Below are positions 13,376 to 25,319 of a stretch of 64,000 nt of DNA, in pieces. Source of the DNA: Ailanthus altissimus. Its lineage: Eukaryota > Streptophyta > Magnoliopsida > Sapindales > Simaroubaceae. The DNA lies in contig OX327683.1 of assembly GCA_946807835.1 (NCBI GenBank), positions 17,303,001-17,367,000 on the forward strand, written 5' to 3'. Below the pieces are notes generated by a model. That model saw only the letters and a program-made list of their open reading frames with translations. It did no database searches and was not told where the DNA came from. Position 1 is the first letter of the stretch. Every line of letters starts with the position of its first letter. Made by a program: the position numbers and the translations under genes.

Positions 13376-14535
13376 TGAGTTTAAAGATATTTGTGTCTAT
13401 TTGTTAGGTATCTGGCTGTAAAAATTAAAAATTTTATATTTAGTTAAATTAAAAAAATAGCTCAAAAGTTAAAATTATATATATATTTATGAAAATTTTC
13501 CAATAAAATGTACGATAAAACAAATACTAAATTTGTTAGTTAGTCCAATTGACGAAAAAGTTGCAGGGGCCCAGGCCCCAACAAATTATGCTCTAATTAC
13601 TACATTAATCTCAGTAAAACGACGGACAATTACATAAAGGAAAAAGTGACGTTAATTTAACATTATTCATTGCGTCAAAGCAAAGTTGACATTATGCATT
13701 CCAACTTTGAAGATGTGCTACATGACCCTTTTAAGCTAAACAAAACCCTATGCTCCTTTACAAAAGCAGACAAGGTTTGAGATTTTTTTTTGAAAAGAAA
13801 ATTTGTAGGAATTTTTTTTTTAAAAACAAAAAGAGAATTAGAAAGATCTATAGAATTATGCTATGTGTTTACGAATATTTTTTTTAAAAGAAATTAAACC
13901 CCATTTCTTTTTCAAGTCAAGCTTTACTATTTGTGATTGATCTTTCTAATTAGTACTATATTAATTTTTTTTTTCATAAAAATCAAATTTTATTGCCTTA
14001 CAAACTATTGAAGCAAAGAATTATAAAATATACTATTATTATCATGTATATCTCTTAAGTAAGGATTAGTTACACAAATATCCATAAATTTTAAATTCTA
14101 TCAACAATACTCAAAGATTTAAAAAAAAAAAAATTCCAGAATCTTCTTTGAAAGCTAATGAATTTTATGTTATGATATGATAATTATACCTCTATACATA
14201 TTTTTAGAAGATTAATTTCCCTAAATTAGACTTGTTTTTATTTTTAATTAAATAAACAATTGCTATGGTATATTTGTCAATGAATACTCATACATGTCAC
14301 TAAATGATTAGCGACATTCAAACTTCATAGTTTCACTTAGGACGTGAAATTTTATTTTTAAAATTAAAGACTCTTATCTCATCAGCAAAATTAAAAGAAA
14401 ATAAAAAAGATAAAATAAGTTGACTAAAACAACATTAAAAGTAACTAAGAAAATTCGAAACTAAAACCAATTCAATTAATCCAATGGACCTAACTAGGAA
14501 AAGCAAGCTGGAGTAAAACGGTGCCGCTTTGGTTG
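13376..14535. other. Intergenic DNA, nothing recognised
   Basis: AT-rich with homopolymer runs. There is no convincing coding frame, RNA gene or repeat terminus. Confidence 0.4.
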
Positions 14536-14544
14536 ATCTAGACT

Positions 14545-14745
14545 CTTCGTAGACCAACAATCTGACCGTCCGAACCATAGCAGACGCCGATCCTACACAA
14601 TGCAAGCTCATCATCGACAAGGCCACCCTGCGAAATGGAAATCTCTACACAACACTATCTTCTCCGCTTATGGAGAGCTCGAAGAAGCCGTCGTAATCCC
14701 AGACAAGGCCACCCTACCAAACGGGCGGCTAGCAGTTGAACAAAA
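14545..14745 (+). pseudogene. Fragment of a UBA2-like RRM RNA-binding protein gene
   Basis: Two short translated stretches resemble the linker and RRM of plant UBP1-associated protein 2 (UBA2) proteins. IADADPTQCKLII lies around 14575-14620 and FSAYGELEEAVVIPDKAT around 14660-14715. They lie in different frames, the RNP motif that should join them is missing, and a second DKAT word appears too early, so the fragment is frameshifted and rearranged. Family members typically read A-D-A-D followed by a K-L-F/I-x-R-G-L RNP2 motif. It is GC-richer than its surroundings. It could be a processed-gene relic. Confidence 0.5.
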
Positions 14746-15132
14746 ATCTTTCAAGTATTGTTAACAAAATTAAAAATTCGTAAGTATTTATAATAATATC
14801 CTTAATTAGTTTTAAAATCTTTTAATTGCAAATACCATCATTATCTTTATATTTACATACAAGAATAAAATAAAATAACTAAAATTTTATTAAATTTGGA
14901 AGAGTGTAGTGTTGATGTAATTAACTGCCACGACAACAGAAGGAACTCAAAAAGAGTAAAAGCAAAGCCATAACTACTACCTCTCAAGTCTCAACAGCCA
15001 GCGCTTAGTCTTTATTCTATAACTATTCAGCTTTCAGTATTTTGGCCCACCATTCACTGCCTCTCCTCTCTCTCCATTTTCATTCACTTCATTCATCTCT
15101 AAGAACCTACCGTAAACCAATAACTAAGAACC

Positions 15133-18100
15133 ATGTTACTCAACTCCCCAAAATCTCTCCAAATAATCACCACTCTCATCCTCACTTTCGCTTCATCCCT
15201 CGCTTTCTCTGCTCACCTGGACGATTCCCTCGCTTACATCTGGCCTTTGCCCGCACAATTCACCTTCGGCAACGACGCGCTCTCCGTTGACCCGGCTCTC
15301 GGCCTCTCCGTGTCGGGAAATGGGGGAGCCTCCAGAATCGTTAAAGAAGCGTTTGATCGATACAAAGCTATCATTTTCAAGCACAGTGTTAAAGGGGTTT
15401 CTGTTTCTCATTCCGTGTTTGATAACTTCAGAAGAAGGAGGGGATCGGCTTATGATATTGGAAAATTGACCATTATTGTTCATTCTGATAGTGAAGAAGT
15501 GGGTTTGTTTATTTTTGTTCAGCATTTTGACTTTTTTTTTGGGTTTTGGTGTTTATGTTTGTTTGTGTTTCTGTATGCAGCTGCAACTGGGTGTGGACGA
15601 GAGTTACACTTTGTTGGTGGCCAAGAATGATGAACACTCAATTATTGGAGAGGCAACGATTGAGGTGAAAATTTCGAACTCCGGTGTCTTTTTTCTTTCC
15701 TTTGCGTTTTTATTTATTTCGATATATGTGAATTTGTTGCTAATTTGATGGTTTCACGGATACTGCTACTGCAATTTGTTTAATGTATCAGCTGTAGGAT
15801 TAGATTGAATGATAGGCAAATGAGCAAGACGGGGAATTCTAGTGTTGATATGCATTGCATTGCTTTGTTTTCTAATTTCCGGAAGTTTAGTAAACTTATC
15901 CATGATATTGATGTCTGATTTCTTTTGATTTTATCTTGCCATAGTTTAGTTTTGCTGATGTTTAAGTTCCCTGCAGGCAAATACGGTTTATGGGGCACTG
16001 CGAGGATTGGAGGTATGTATGACTATCATTGAATTACATGCCCAACAAGGCAAGCAAAGCGATAAATATTGATCCTACACAAGTTTTAATGCTTGGAGTT
16101 ATGTCCCCCGTTTCTATTTCTCATTTGTCATTCTGTTCTGTATTGTTCTAGACATTCAGCCAATTATGTTCTTTTGATTACGAAACTAAATCTGTACAAG
16201 TATATAAAGCACCATGGTACATCCAAGACAAACCAAGATTTCCATTTCGTGGTCTTTTGCTTGGTAAGCTAAAATTTTCTTTTAATGTAGAATGTAAAGA
16301 TGCAAAACTTCTTCTTCCTTTACGAGTGTTTGTCTGTATTATGGAGTATCACTTTTTCTCATTTCATTTCTGTAGATACATCAAGGCACTATTTACCAGT
16401 GGATGTCATTAAGCAGATTATTGAATCTATGTCATATGCAAAACTTGTAAGATATGCTATTTTTTTAATAAGGGTTGTTGTTCACAATTGGATTTCCTTT
16501 GGGCAGTCTCCTCTTACGTGATTGCTACACCCATCTAATTTCTTCAATAATTTTTTTCTAATTTTGATATTGAATTCAGTAGAATGTCCTTCATTGGCAC
16601 ATCATAGACGAGGAATCATTTCCATTTGAAGTACCTACATATCCAAGTTTGTGGAAAGGTGCATATACAAAGTTTGAGCGCTACACGGTTGAGGATGCCT
16701 ATGAAATTGTCAGGTAGATTTACACAGCATATTCAACCCCCAAGCTAAGTCAGGGGTTTAAAAGCTTTCTAAAATATTTTTTTTTGTGAATAAAACTTAT
16801 CTAACTCAAGATCTCAATAATTGAAATTTGAGATGATTGAGAGTTGTCTTTTCTTAAATCCATTGGGTGCCTCTTGTTAAATACTGGTCAGCAGGCAGCT
16901 AGTACTATTATATCACAACTAGGGCACCATGAACATTTAAGGCTAAAATTTATTCAAAAGATGGTGATGAATGTGATAAAAATAAGGATAGAAGAGGAAA
17001 CTAAAACAATAGTTTTGGCTTATGAAAACTATAAGATATAAAAATGTATGGCATTGTACAAAAATATTCATTTTATGGTTCTTCTTTCTGCCCTGAATTT
17101 ACAGCTTAATATATGCTGTTATTTGTTTAATTATCTTTTCCATATTATATGCTACCTTATCATGCTATAGGCTAATAATTTGTTCTCTTTCGCATGTTTC
17201 CATGTTCCCATCTGAAGCTTTGCCAAGATGAGAGGTGTGCTTCACCTTTGTTGAATTTCCTTTGGGATTCAAATGTATTTTTGTCTTTGACTTCTATAAA
17301 TTCTTTTGCTTGGTTTATGGCAGGTATCAATATTATGGCAGAAATAGATGTACCTGGTCATGCTGAATCGTGGTAAGACATTTTTTAGACACTGGGTCCC
17401 TAATGGTATGAGTAAAAAGCATATATCTTTCTGGCTGCACGATTACTTTTGCCTCAAATACCATTCTGACTCTGTGAATAAAAGTAGAATTAATAAGACA
17501 CTCATGATTTATTATCAACAAAAGGATCATAAACTTTTTGAGGTATGAAATGGTATATAGTTATTTTTCTAGTTGATATTTTTATCTCATTTGCAACACA
17601 GCTAAATTAAACTGGAGAAGCTGAGTTTTCAGTTTCTATATTTATTTCTTTCTCCGGATAGTACTATTACTTGGAAGTAAGATTAAGTTGTGAAAGTGTT
17701 AGGCTCTGAAGCATCAAAAGGTGGAAGTTGATCTGACTTGCTTCTTCTTTGACTCATTGTGCATCTCAGTTAAATACTATTCCTTGTTGCATGATTTTAA
17801 ATTTTTTCTATGCAGGGGAGTTGGATACCCTGATCTATGGCCTTCTCCATCCTGCAGAGAGCCACTTGATGTTGCCAAAAATTTTACTTTTGATGTAATT
17901 TCTGGCATTCTATCAGGTCAAAATCCTTAAAAACCTTTCCTTCAATTGTGGTCAAGTGATTACTGTTTGTGCAAATTATGATTGGATCAATATTAAATCT
18001 TCTAGCTGTAATAATTAATTAGAAATGTTCTATATGCACTTGATATTCATGCTTGCAGGTTCTGTAAGGAGCAGTTAGCTAATATGGATTAATCCATTTG

Positions 18101-21100
18101 ATTAATACATAAGATTGAGACTGTTAAAACCCTTTTTTTTGAACCTAGACTGTTCAAAACCTTAGATTCTCATTTTATAGAAGTAGTAATCTTTGGAAGA
18201 ATTCCAATGCTTTCACCTTGGCAAATCAGATGTTTTAATGTGTTATAATAAATTCTTATTATTCATATGTGGCTTTGGAATTTGTTAATACTACAGCTTG
18301 TTGATCATTCACACAGGAGAAAAAACAAGACAAACAAGTTATTTTTAATTTATGTGCTATTAGATTAATTGACACACATACTCTTTGCACTTTCAGTCCT
18401 TTGAGTGATATTGTATGTTAGATTCATCTGGATGTGAACTGCTTTTTCAGTATCCATCAAGAAACCTTTACTAGGATGTTATTTCTAGGTATTTTGGAAG
18501 GTGGTCACTGCATCTCTGTTATGCAGAATACATTTTCTGCAAAGTATGTTTGACATTGTTGCCTTTAGGTTTTGACTGGATGTTTATTTGGGTGTCACAT
18601 ATTTTCTCTCACCTTCGCCTTCTCTCTCCTTCGCCTTCTCTCTCCATTGCATTACAGATATGAGAAAAATTTTCCCATTTGAGCTGTTTCACTTGGGTGG
18701 TGATGAGGTTCATACAGGTTAGTATGATTCTATTGGTGTTATATTCATGCTTGTAATATTCTGATGTTCTCTTATTTCAAATTTTACAATGACAGATTGC
18801 TGGAGCTCTACTCCACATGTGAAGCAATGGTGCATTCCTTGACTCTTTGGCTGATTAGCTTTCACTTATTTTACAGTGACAAAAAATTTTAAAATAACCT
18901 TTTGTATAGATCATCAACATAACACTATAAATAGATCCTTACATCTAGTCTAGCTGGATGAATCAGATTGTCTGACATATGGATGGACTATAAATGGTTA
19001 CTTTTTTCTTGTTATGTGAATGCTATTTTATTATAAATTTTATTCCACAGTTTCACTATTAGTCTATCACATTTACCTTTGTTCTGGTATAAGTTTTATA
19101 CACATGTCATACACTCCATTTTAGTTCGACTAATACCTTACACTCAACAGAGTTCTAGTCATTTTTTGTTTACCTGTTGCTTCTTGCTTTAGATTTATTT
19201 AAGAAGAGAATCTCATAAAAGGATACAAACCATGCATAACTGTTCTACTCTGTTGGGATTTGGAAGTCAGTTTCGATGAAATCTGTCCCTGGCGTGTCTG
19301 TTTTCTACTCACTAGGTTTCTCTTCTCTACAATAATTTGATCTGACTAATGTCTTATGTCTATCTATTACAAATTTTAGAAAATAATAGGGTTCTCAGAG
19401 TTTGATTGATTCATGAAGAGAATAAGGCTTGGTTCAGCTACCATATGGTAATTTAGCCATCAAATGGTGGTGTTCATTCCTTGCTCTTTGAAGTTAGGCT
19501 TTAAGTTTGTGTTATTGAGCCAGGGAAACCATTTATCATCCTACGGACAAACTTTTTCATTAATCTTTAGCTTTATCTACAGCAAGGTTAAATCATAATG
19601 GGATTCAATATTTTTTGAATTCTGACTGAATCCTTAGTTTAGTGCACTGATTATCTAATTGCAGGCTTCAGGATCACAATATGACTGCCAAGGATGCTTA
19701 TCAATATTTTGTACTAAGAGCTCAAGAAATAGCAATATCGAAAAATTGGACCCCTGTCAACTGGTTTGTTCTCTACCGTGTCAATGAAATTGCTTCTAAC
19801 ATTTTTTAAGTTTACTTTGCCCTAGGATTTTCATTCACGGCAAGTTGTCTGATTGTATCTCATTGTTCTTGCTTGGATCTCATTAGGAGTCTGGAAAATT
19901 TATGAAATATCAGCAAAAACTTTGAAAATTATTTTTAAAAAATCTCCTTAAAGCACTTCTAATGATTCATTTGTAGAACTTTGTTTGGTCCAACTTACAA
20001 ATGTTTATATTGTATAATTGCCTAGTGTCACGCCTCAAGTGTTCTCAAGCATTTCCTCGAACACTTGGTGCGCGACAAAGCCTCCTAGGGGCCTTAAGGG
20101 CTGCTTAGCATGCAACACGTCTAAGGCCGCACGGTTCTCGAAAGGTCTGTGACACTAAGAAAGAAGAAACCTGAGACATCTGAATATTTTTATTTCAGGG
20201 AAGAAACCTTCAATGCATTTGCAACAAAACTGAATCCACAGACGGTGGTGCATAACTGGTAAGTTATATTTTAGTTGTATATTGTATCAAAGTCAAATTT
20301 GTCTGTGTCAAGACTTTCAAGCCAAATCTATTTTATTTGTTGCAATAGGTTGGGTGCTGGTGTATGTCCCAAGGCTGTCACAAAAGGTTTTAGATGCATT
20401 TACAGCAATCAAGGTTTCTGGTATCTTGACCATCTTGATGTTCTCTGGGATGAAGCCTATAACGCCGAACCACTAGAAGGAATAGATGATGCTGCTGAAC
20501 AAGAGCTTGTGCTTGGAGGGGAAGTTTGCATGTGGGGTGAGACAGCTGATACCTCAAATGTTCAACAAACAATATGGCCTCGAGCAGCAACTGCTGCAGG
20601 TATGATTGCAATGAAATTGAATCCTTCTTTCAAAACCACGAGTAAACTTGGGTGATTTACGGAAGGGAGATTTACACCTTTTTAAGGCTGAAGTCCTTAT
20701 TCTTTCTTTGGGTGTCCATGGAATATTAATTGGCACATTCAAATTGGATAGCTTTATTAATGTTCCCTGAGGACAGCCTAATTGGTTAGATCTCTTACAG
20801 CAAAGCAAGAGATCTACAGATCAATCTCCCTCGTACCAAATTTGGAGAGAGATTAAATTTAAATTAGATTATGCTGTGTGACAAAGATAAGATGCAGTTA
20901 CCCATGAAGGGGGAGAAATAAATTATGTTTTCACTCATATGCCCTTTACAATTTATACACATGGTCATTTCACTTGCTCTTCACTTTTCTCCTGTAGAAC
21001 GCTTGTGGAGTCGGAGGGAGACCCTTTCCTCGGGAAATATTACGTTAACTGCATTACCGCGATTGCACTACTTCAGATGCCTCTTAAATGGGCGCGGGGT

Positions 21101-21173
21101 TCAAGCTGCTCCAGTCTTAAATAAGTATGCCCGACAACCTCCAATTGGCCCCGGGTCATGCTATGAGCAATAA
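15133..21173 (+). CDS. HEXO1: Beta-N-acetylhexosaminidase (glycoside hydrolase family 20), 15 exons
   Basis: Exons: 15133-15498, 15581-15664, 15977-16012, 16152-16263, 16376-16446, 16583-16713, 17218-17234, 17324-17372, 17816-17916, 18658-18717, 18796-18829, 19665-19763, 20199-20258, 20349-20599, 20998-21173. All introns are GT-AG and the phases join without a stop, giving 548 aa (Arabidopsis HEXO1 is about 540). The start ATG follows aacc and begins a hydrophobic signal peptide (about residues 1-27). The N-terminal domain precedes a GH20 barrel with DTSRHYLPVDVI (200-211), VLHWHIIDEESFP, AEIDVPGHAESW and HLGGDEV, where D338-E339 form the catalytic pair of substrate-assisted hydrolysis. It ends in GPGSCYEQ. 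It should remove terminal GlcNAc/GalNAc residues, for example from N-glycans, in the vacuole or secretory route. The closest remembered relative is Arabidopsis HEXO1 rather than HEXO2. The gene appears intact. Confidence 0.95.
17218..17234 (+). other. HEXO1: 17-nt micro-exon (exon 7) of the hexosaminidase gene
   Basis: The exon is ctttgccaagatgagag, bounded by an AG acceptor and a GT donor. It supplies S-F-A-K-M-R plus the first base of the next glycine. Leaving it out would shift the frame before the AEIDVPGH motif, so it has to be included for an active enzyme. Confidence 0.85.
20024..20157. mobile_element. Short terminal-inverted-repeat element (MITE-like) in a hexosaminidase intron
   Basis: A 134-bp GC-rich block inside intron 13 begins tagtgtcac and ends gtgacacta, a perfect 9-bp inverted repeat that includes flanking TA. 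The TA could be the target duplication of a Stowaway-like element. The interior (…cctcgaacacttggtgcgcg…) is unlike the AT-rich intron around it. No coding capacity. Confidence 0.6.
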
Positions 21174-24100
21174 ATCTTTGTGGTCAGGTTTGTTAAGTTT
21201 ATGAACTGCATTTCTGCAGACCTGTACATGAAAGTGCATGGTGATTCCACAAGATATTGTGTTCAGTACAATTCAGTGTTTATGATATCAGTTGGTGTTA
21301 ATTTGATCTAGTAAGATGATCTTTCAAAATATCAGCTTCTTGTGATCTCAAATGTTTGTAAGTTCCTTCTATTTCAATCTGGTGTAACTTATTTGCATCA
21401 ATGATACCACTTTCAATTTCCATTTCCTCTCAAAAGCAATGCTTACAATTCTCTTTCACCGTTGCCAAGAATGCACTAAGAAAAAAAATAAAACGAGGAA
21501 TAAAAAAGAGGAAAATGCCACCTTTTCTAGCAGTTTTTGAAAAATTGTACCCTTCTGAAATAGTATGTTGGCCAAAACCTGATAGAAATTCCTTGCTATT
21601 ACTTGAAATTATTAATGTTTGACAAAGACTGTTTCCTCTTATTATCAAACATTCTGAAGTTAGAGAGAGAACGCATTAGAAATTATGACAACATAGGCTT
21701 CCTTATACAATTAAAGTCAATTCAAATTCTAATCTAACTTGTCCTATAATTTAGAAAAACTCAACAAAAAGCAATTGAATATGGTGCCAGCAGTGACTGG
21801 AACTCAAGAATTTAGTCTTGCTTCATTATTAACATGAATTCCACCTATTGACATTGACTTCTAGTTTATATTTCCCGACTGGGTCTTCCCAAATTTTGAA
21901 TTAAAACTTAAGCTGCAAGCCTTGTACCAAATTTAGAAACCAAGACCAATGCAGGAACCGTTTGATGAAAAACTACCTGAAATAGCTAAGATTGCATATG
22001 AAGTCATATCATTGCCCCAAAGTGATCCCACACGGCTCTGCCTTTAAATCTTTAACCATGTGCTGTGTGGTCTTGCTTGCTAATTCAATAAATGAGAAGC
22101 ACTTTCAATTCAAAGTTGCTTGTGAAAAAAAAGCGCTTTTCATGTCCTTCCATTGGTTATGAGGAGTTCAAGATAGACTTTATATAGGAAAATTTCATTG
22201 TCATGGCACATGGGTGACTTAAAAAGAGTCCAATCTTTCACATATTGTAGAGGAGTAGCTCCAAGTTGTAACAATAATAATAGGCAAGTGTTGTTGTCAT
22301 TTGGTTAAGATGATGATCTAATAGGCTTCTTGTTTGATTGATGCAACATGAGTTTTGGTGAGTTAGGTCATATTCCTAAAATATTAAATTAGTAACATTG
22401 TGTGTTTTAAAATTTTCTTTTGTACTCTATTAAATGCTTACAGCCCAAATTGTTTCTTTCTTTTCTAGTAAGTACTACTAAAATGTTTTCATTTCTTTAG
22501 TAGCATAAATATAACTATCTTGCATTGGGGCTAATTATTCTTCTTTAATGCAGTCTTCCAAATATAATTCAAGTCAATCTTGCAGTTACTTGGCATAATT
22601 AGACCATTAATAACCATGTAATTATTACTAATAATTCTTTAATATGTATATATAATTCTCTGGTAGCTTCACCACCATAAAAGTCCTTTTCTTATCATGA
22701 ATTGTCATTAGACTCTCTCATTTATCCTTAATGCATCTTTAAACACTTTCTCTCTTTTCAATAAAAATTTCTACTAACGCCACAATCACTCTTTGCTAGA
22801 GGCAAACTGTATTAAAATATAGAAATCCTATCATCACTTTTTGTTCTTATGTAGTAGGAATTTTTTTTTTTTTGAAATTCTATTTATATTTAAACACTTC
22901 TTTGTTCTCCTTTTATTTAATACTAAAAAGGGACTCATTATATTCTTTCATAAAATTAAAGAATAAAAAGAAGATATCTATTGTAAATATATTCCTTCAT
23001 ACAAAAAGAAGCTTTGATGTGGAAATATAATTCAATATCACTTGAGTTTTTCAAGAAAAAAATGAATACATATTTTAAAAAGTATTATAAATATTTTTCT
23101 TTTTCTTTTCTTTTGTTTGAAAGTGAAAATTTTAAATATTTTAAAATCAGGCAATAACATATGGATCTTATTCTTTTTATTTTGAAAGGAGGATCCCTTT
23201 ATTTTCAAGATTCTAAAGTAAAGACATAATTTGTCTTATTTGAATCAAGTAGGTCCTAAAATCTATTGTATAATTTAAATTCATAACTTGACTCGAAACA
23301 ATTCAGACTTATTTTTATAAAAAAAAAAGAATTCAAATTTTTATCAGAATCTAAACTCGACATGGATCTAGATTTTTTTATAAAAAAAATTTAAATTAAT
23401 TCTTAAAATTTTTAATCTTTAATATATATAAATCTAACAATTTTTTTAAAAAATAAATATATCAAAAGTTAAAATTTAATCTAAAAAATTAAAAAAAATT
23501 AAAACAAGGTAAAAAATAAATTTAAAATTTTAATAATTATAAGAGAATAAAAATTAATAAAAATAAAAATATATTAAATTATAAATAAAAATTATACAAT
23601 AGAAATTTTACAATCCAATAATTATTTTACAAAATAAATTTGTTAAAAGTTTAAATTTTACCAAAAAATATAAAAAGGGTTCAACTCAAATCTAGCCAGC
23701 TCGAATATAAACTCAAATTGGGTTTAACCTAAAAAATTTAGAGCTAAATCTAAGTTTTCGAGTTTATTTAAAAAATTTAAATTTGGGTTAAACAAAATTT
23801 ATATTCAAACTTAAAGTTTGCAATCCCTGAGATTAGGTAAATATAGTATTTTAGATGGTCTTTATTTTTATTTCACTGAGATATGAATAGGTCTTTGATT
23901 AAAATTAAAAAGATTTGAATTTGTATATTTGAATGACATTTTTTTTCCAGATTTAAAAATTAAAATATTCACATATATGCTTTTTCAAATATAACATTTT
24001 GAACAAAATAAATATTCTTTTTAAAAATAAGTTAATATTATAAAAATATTTTTAAAAAACAAATTACGTAAGTCTAAATTCATTCAGACTTTTTCTAATT

Positions 24101-24466
24101 AATATTAAGTTATCTCTTTTAACTTAATTTTATTAAGTCATAAACAATATATATTGGAAAGAATGTTGGAACAATTACATCTGAAAATAAATTAAATTTA
24201 GTATTCCTAGAAAAAAAAATATAAATGATCCCTTAGTCATTTCAAATAGAGGGTTAGGTATTTATTTGATACAAATGTATAGATTGTTTACTCACTTTGG
24301 AAAACCATAAGAAAATAGGGAAGAAAAAGGAAACTCAAAAACAAAAATGGGAAATGGCTGATGCCGTGTCTGTCACAGTCAAATAAAGAAAGAAAGAAAG
24401 AAAGAAAGATACACCAATTGAAAAACTCTTAATTTACCATTATCTACCCTTTTCATTATTTTCCCC
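21174..24466. other. Intergenic DNA between the hexosaminidase and phosphatase genes
   Basis: The first few hundred bases should contain the hexosaminidase 3' UTR. The stretch 22860-24100 is extremely AT-rich with poly-A/T runs, and 23660-23830 carries inverted AAATTGGGTTTAA/TTTGGGTTAAAC words that could be a worn MITE. A (GAAA)n run lies at about 24386-24408. No gene recognised. Confidence 0.5.
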
Positions 24467-25319
24467 CTCTCTCTCTTTCTCCCTTCTGTTCTGTATCTTA
24501 CTATCCTTCACTCACTCTCTAGTCTCTCCTCCTCTATTAAGCTTTATTGTCTCTTCACAAAATCACTTCTCTTTCGTGGCTTCCTCTGTGTTTCTCACTC
24601 CGTAAGTCTCAAATCTATAACCCCTTTAGCTCTCTATATCTACATGCATATATTTTACATATTGTTGGTGCGTATCAAAAGACAGAACAAAAAATCCCTA
24701 GATGGTTTCAGTCATTTGGGGTTTTTCTTTTTCTTCTTTTTTTCCCTAATCTTTTTTGTTTATGAAGTTTTGTTCTTTGATGGGCTGAGATTCGAGAAGT
24801 ATTTGATTAATTTTCTTTTTGATTTGTCGGGTTTCTTGTTGAAGTTAAGTTGTGGCATGCCATGTTTGATCTTTTGTTTTTGTTTTGTTGGTAATTGATG
24901 ATATGAATGAATAAGTGTTTGATTTATTGTTGTAATTTTTGTTTTGCAGTGGCAGCGTGTAGAGTTTGTGGTTGATCTGATATGGGTTTCTGTTTCTCGC
25001 GTTTGGGTTAATACTAATTCCATCATGTTCACTCTTCAGCCAAACTAAGAAATTGAATAGGGTTTTTATTTTACGTTTCTGGGCGTGCCTTAAATTTTAC
25101 ATTTAGCTCTGGAAGTGGGGATGGTTAAACGTTAGGGTTTTTGATGGATTTCTGGGTTGTCTAGAATTTGGGAAATTTTGTTTTTGATTTTTGAAGTTGG
25201 CATGGTGAATAATATAGGACTTTATCAGATTGATGGGTTTGGCTTGGATTAGAAATTTTGGTTCATAAGTTTTCTGGCTTTGGCTCAAACTTGTGATTTG
25301 TCGAGCTTTTGGTGTGGGC
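24467..25319 (+). promoter_or_regulatory. MKP1: MKP1 5' region: CT-rich leader, probable leader intron, five upstream ORFs
   Basis: A CT-rich tract (24467-24540) typical of plant leaders precedes a good donor (cgtaagtctc, GT at 24602) and a good acceptor (tttgttttgcag, ending 24949), suggesting a 5' UTR intron at 24602-24949. The next leader exon contains short ATG-initiated frames at 24982-25011, 25025-25048, 25121-25135, 25144-25164 and 25202-25252, each closed before the main ATG at 25320. The intron and transcript start are inferred, not shown by transcript data. Confidence 0.6.

Noticed and set aside
15193..15525. Minus-strand 110-codon frame overlapping hexosaminidase exon 1
   Set aside because: It is a shadow of the coding exon on the other strand.
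20600..20655. Read-through of hexosaminidase exon 14 into the intron with an early stop
   Set aside because: The GT at 20600 and AG at 20997 join the conserved ERLWS motif exactly, so intron retention is not needed to explain the gene.
25293..25319. GTG-initiated extension of MKP1
   Set aside because: Plant genes start at ATG in nearly all cases, and the ATG at 25320 is close to the expected N-terminus of MKP1.
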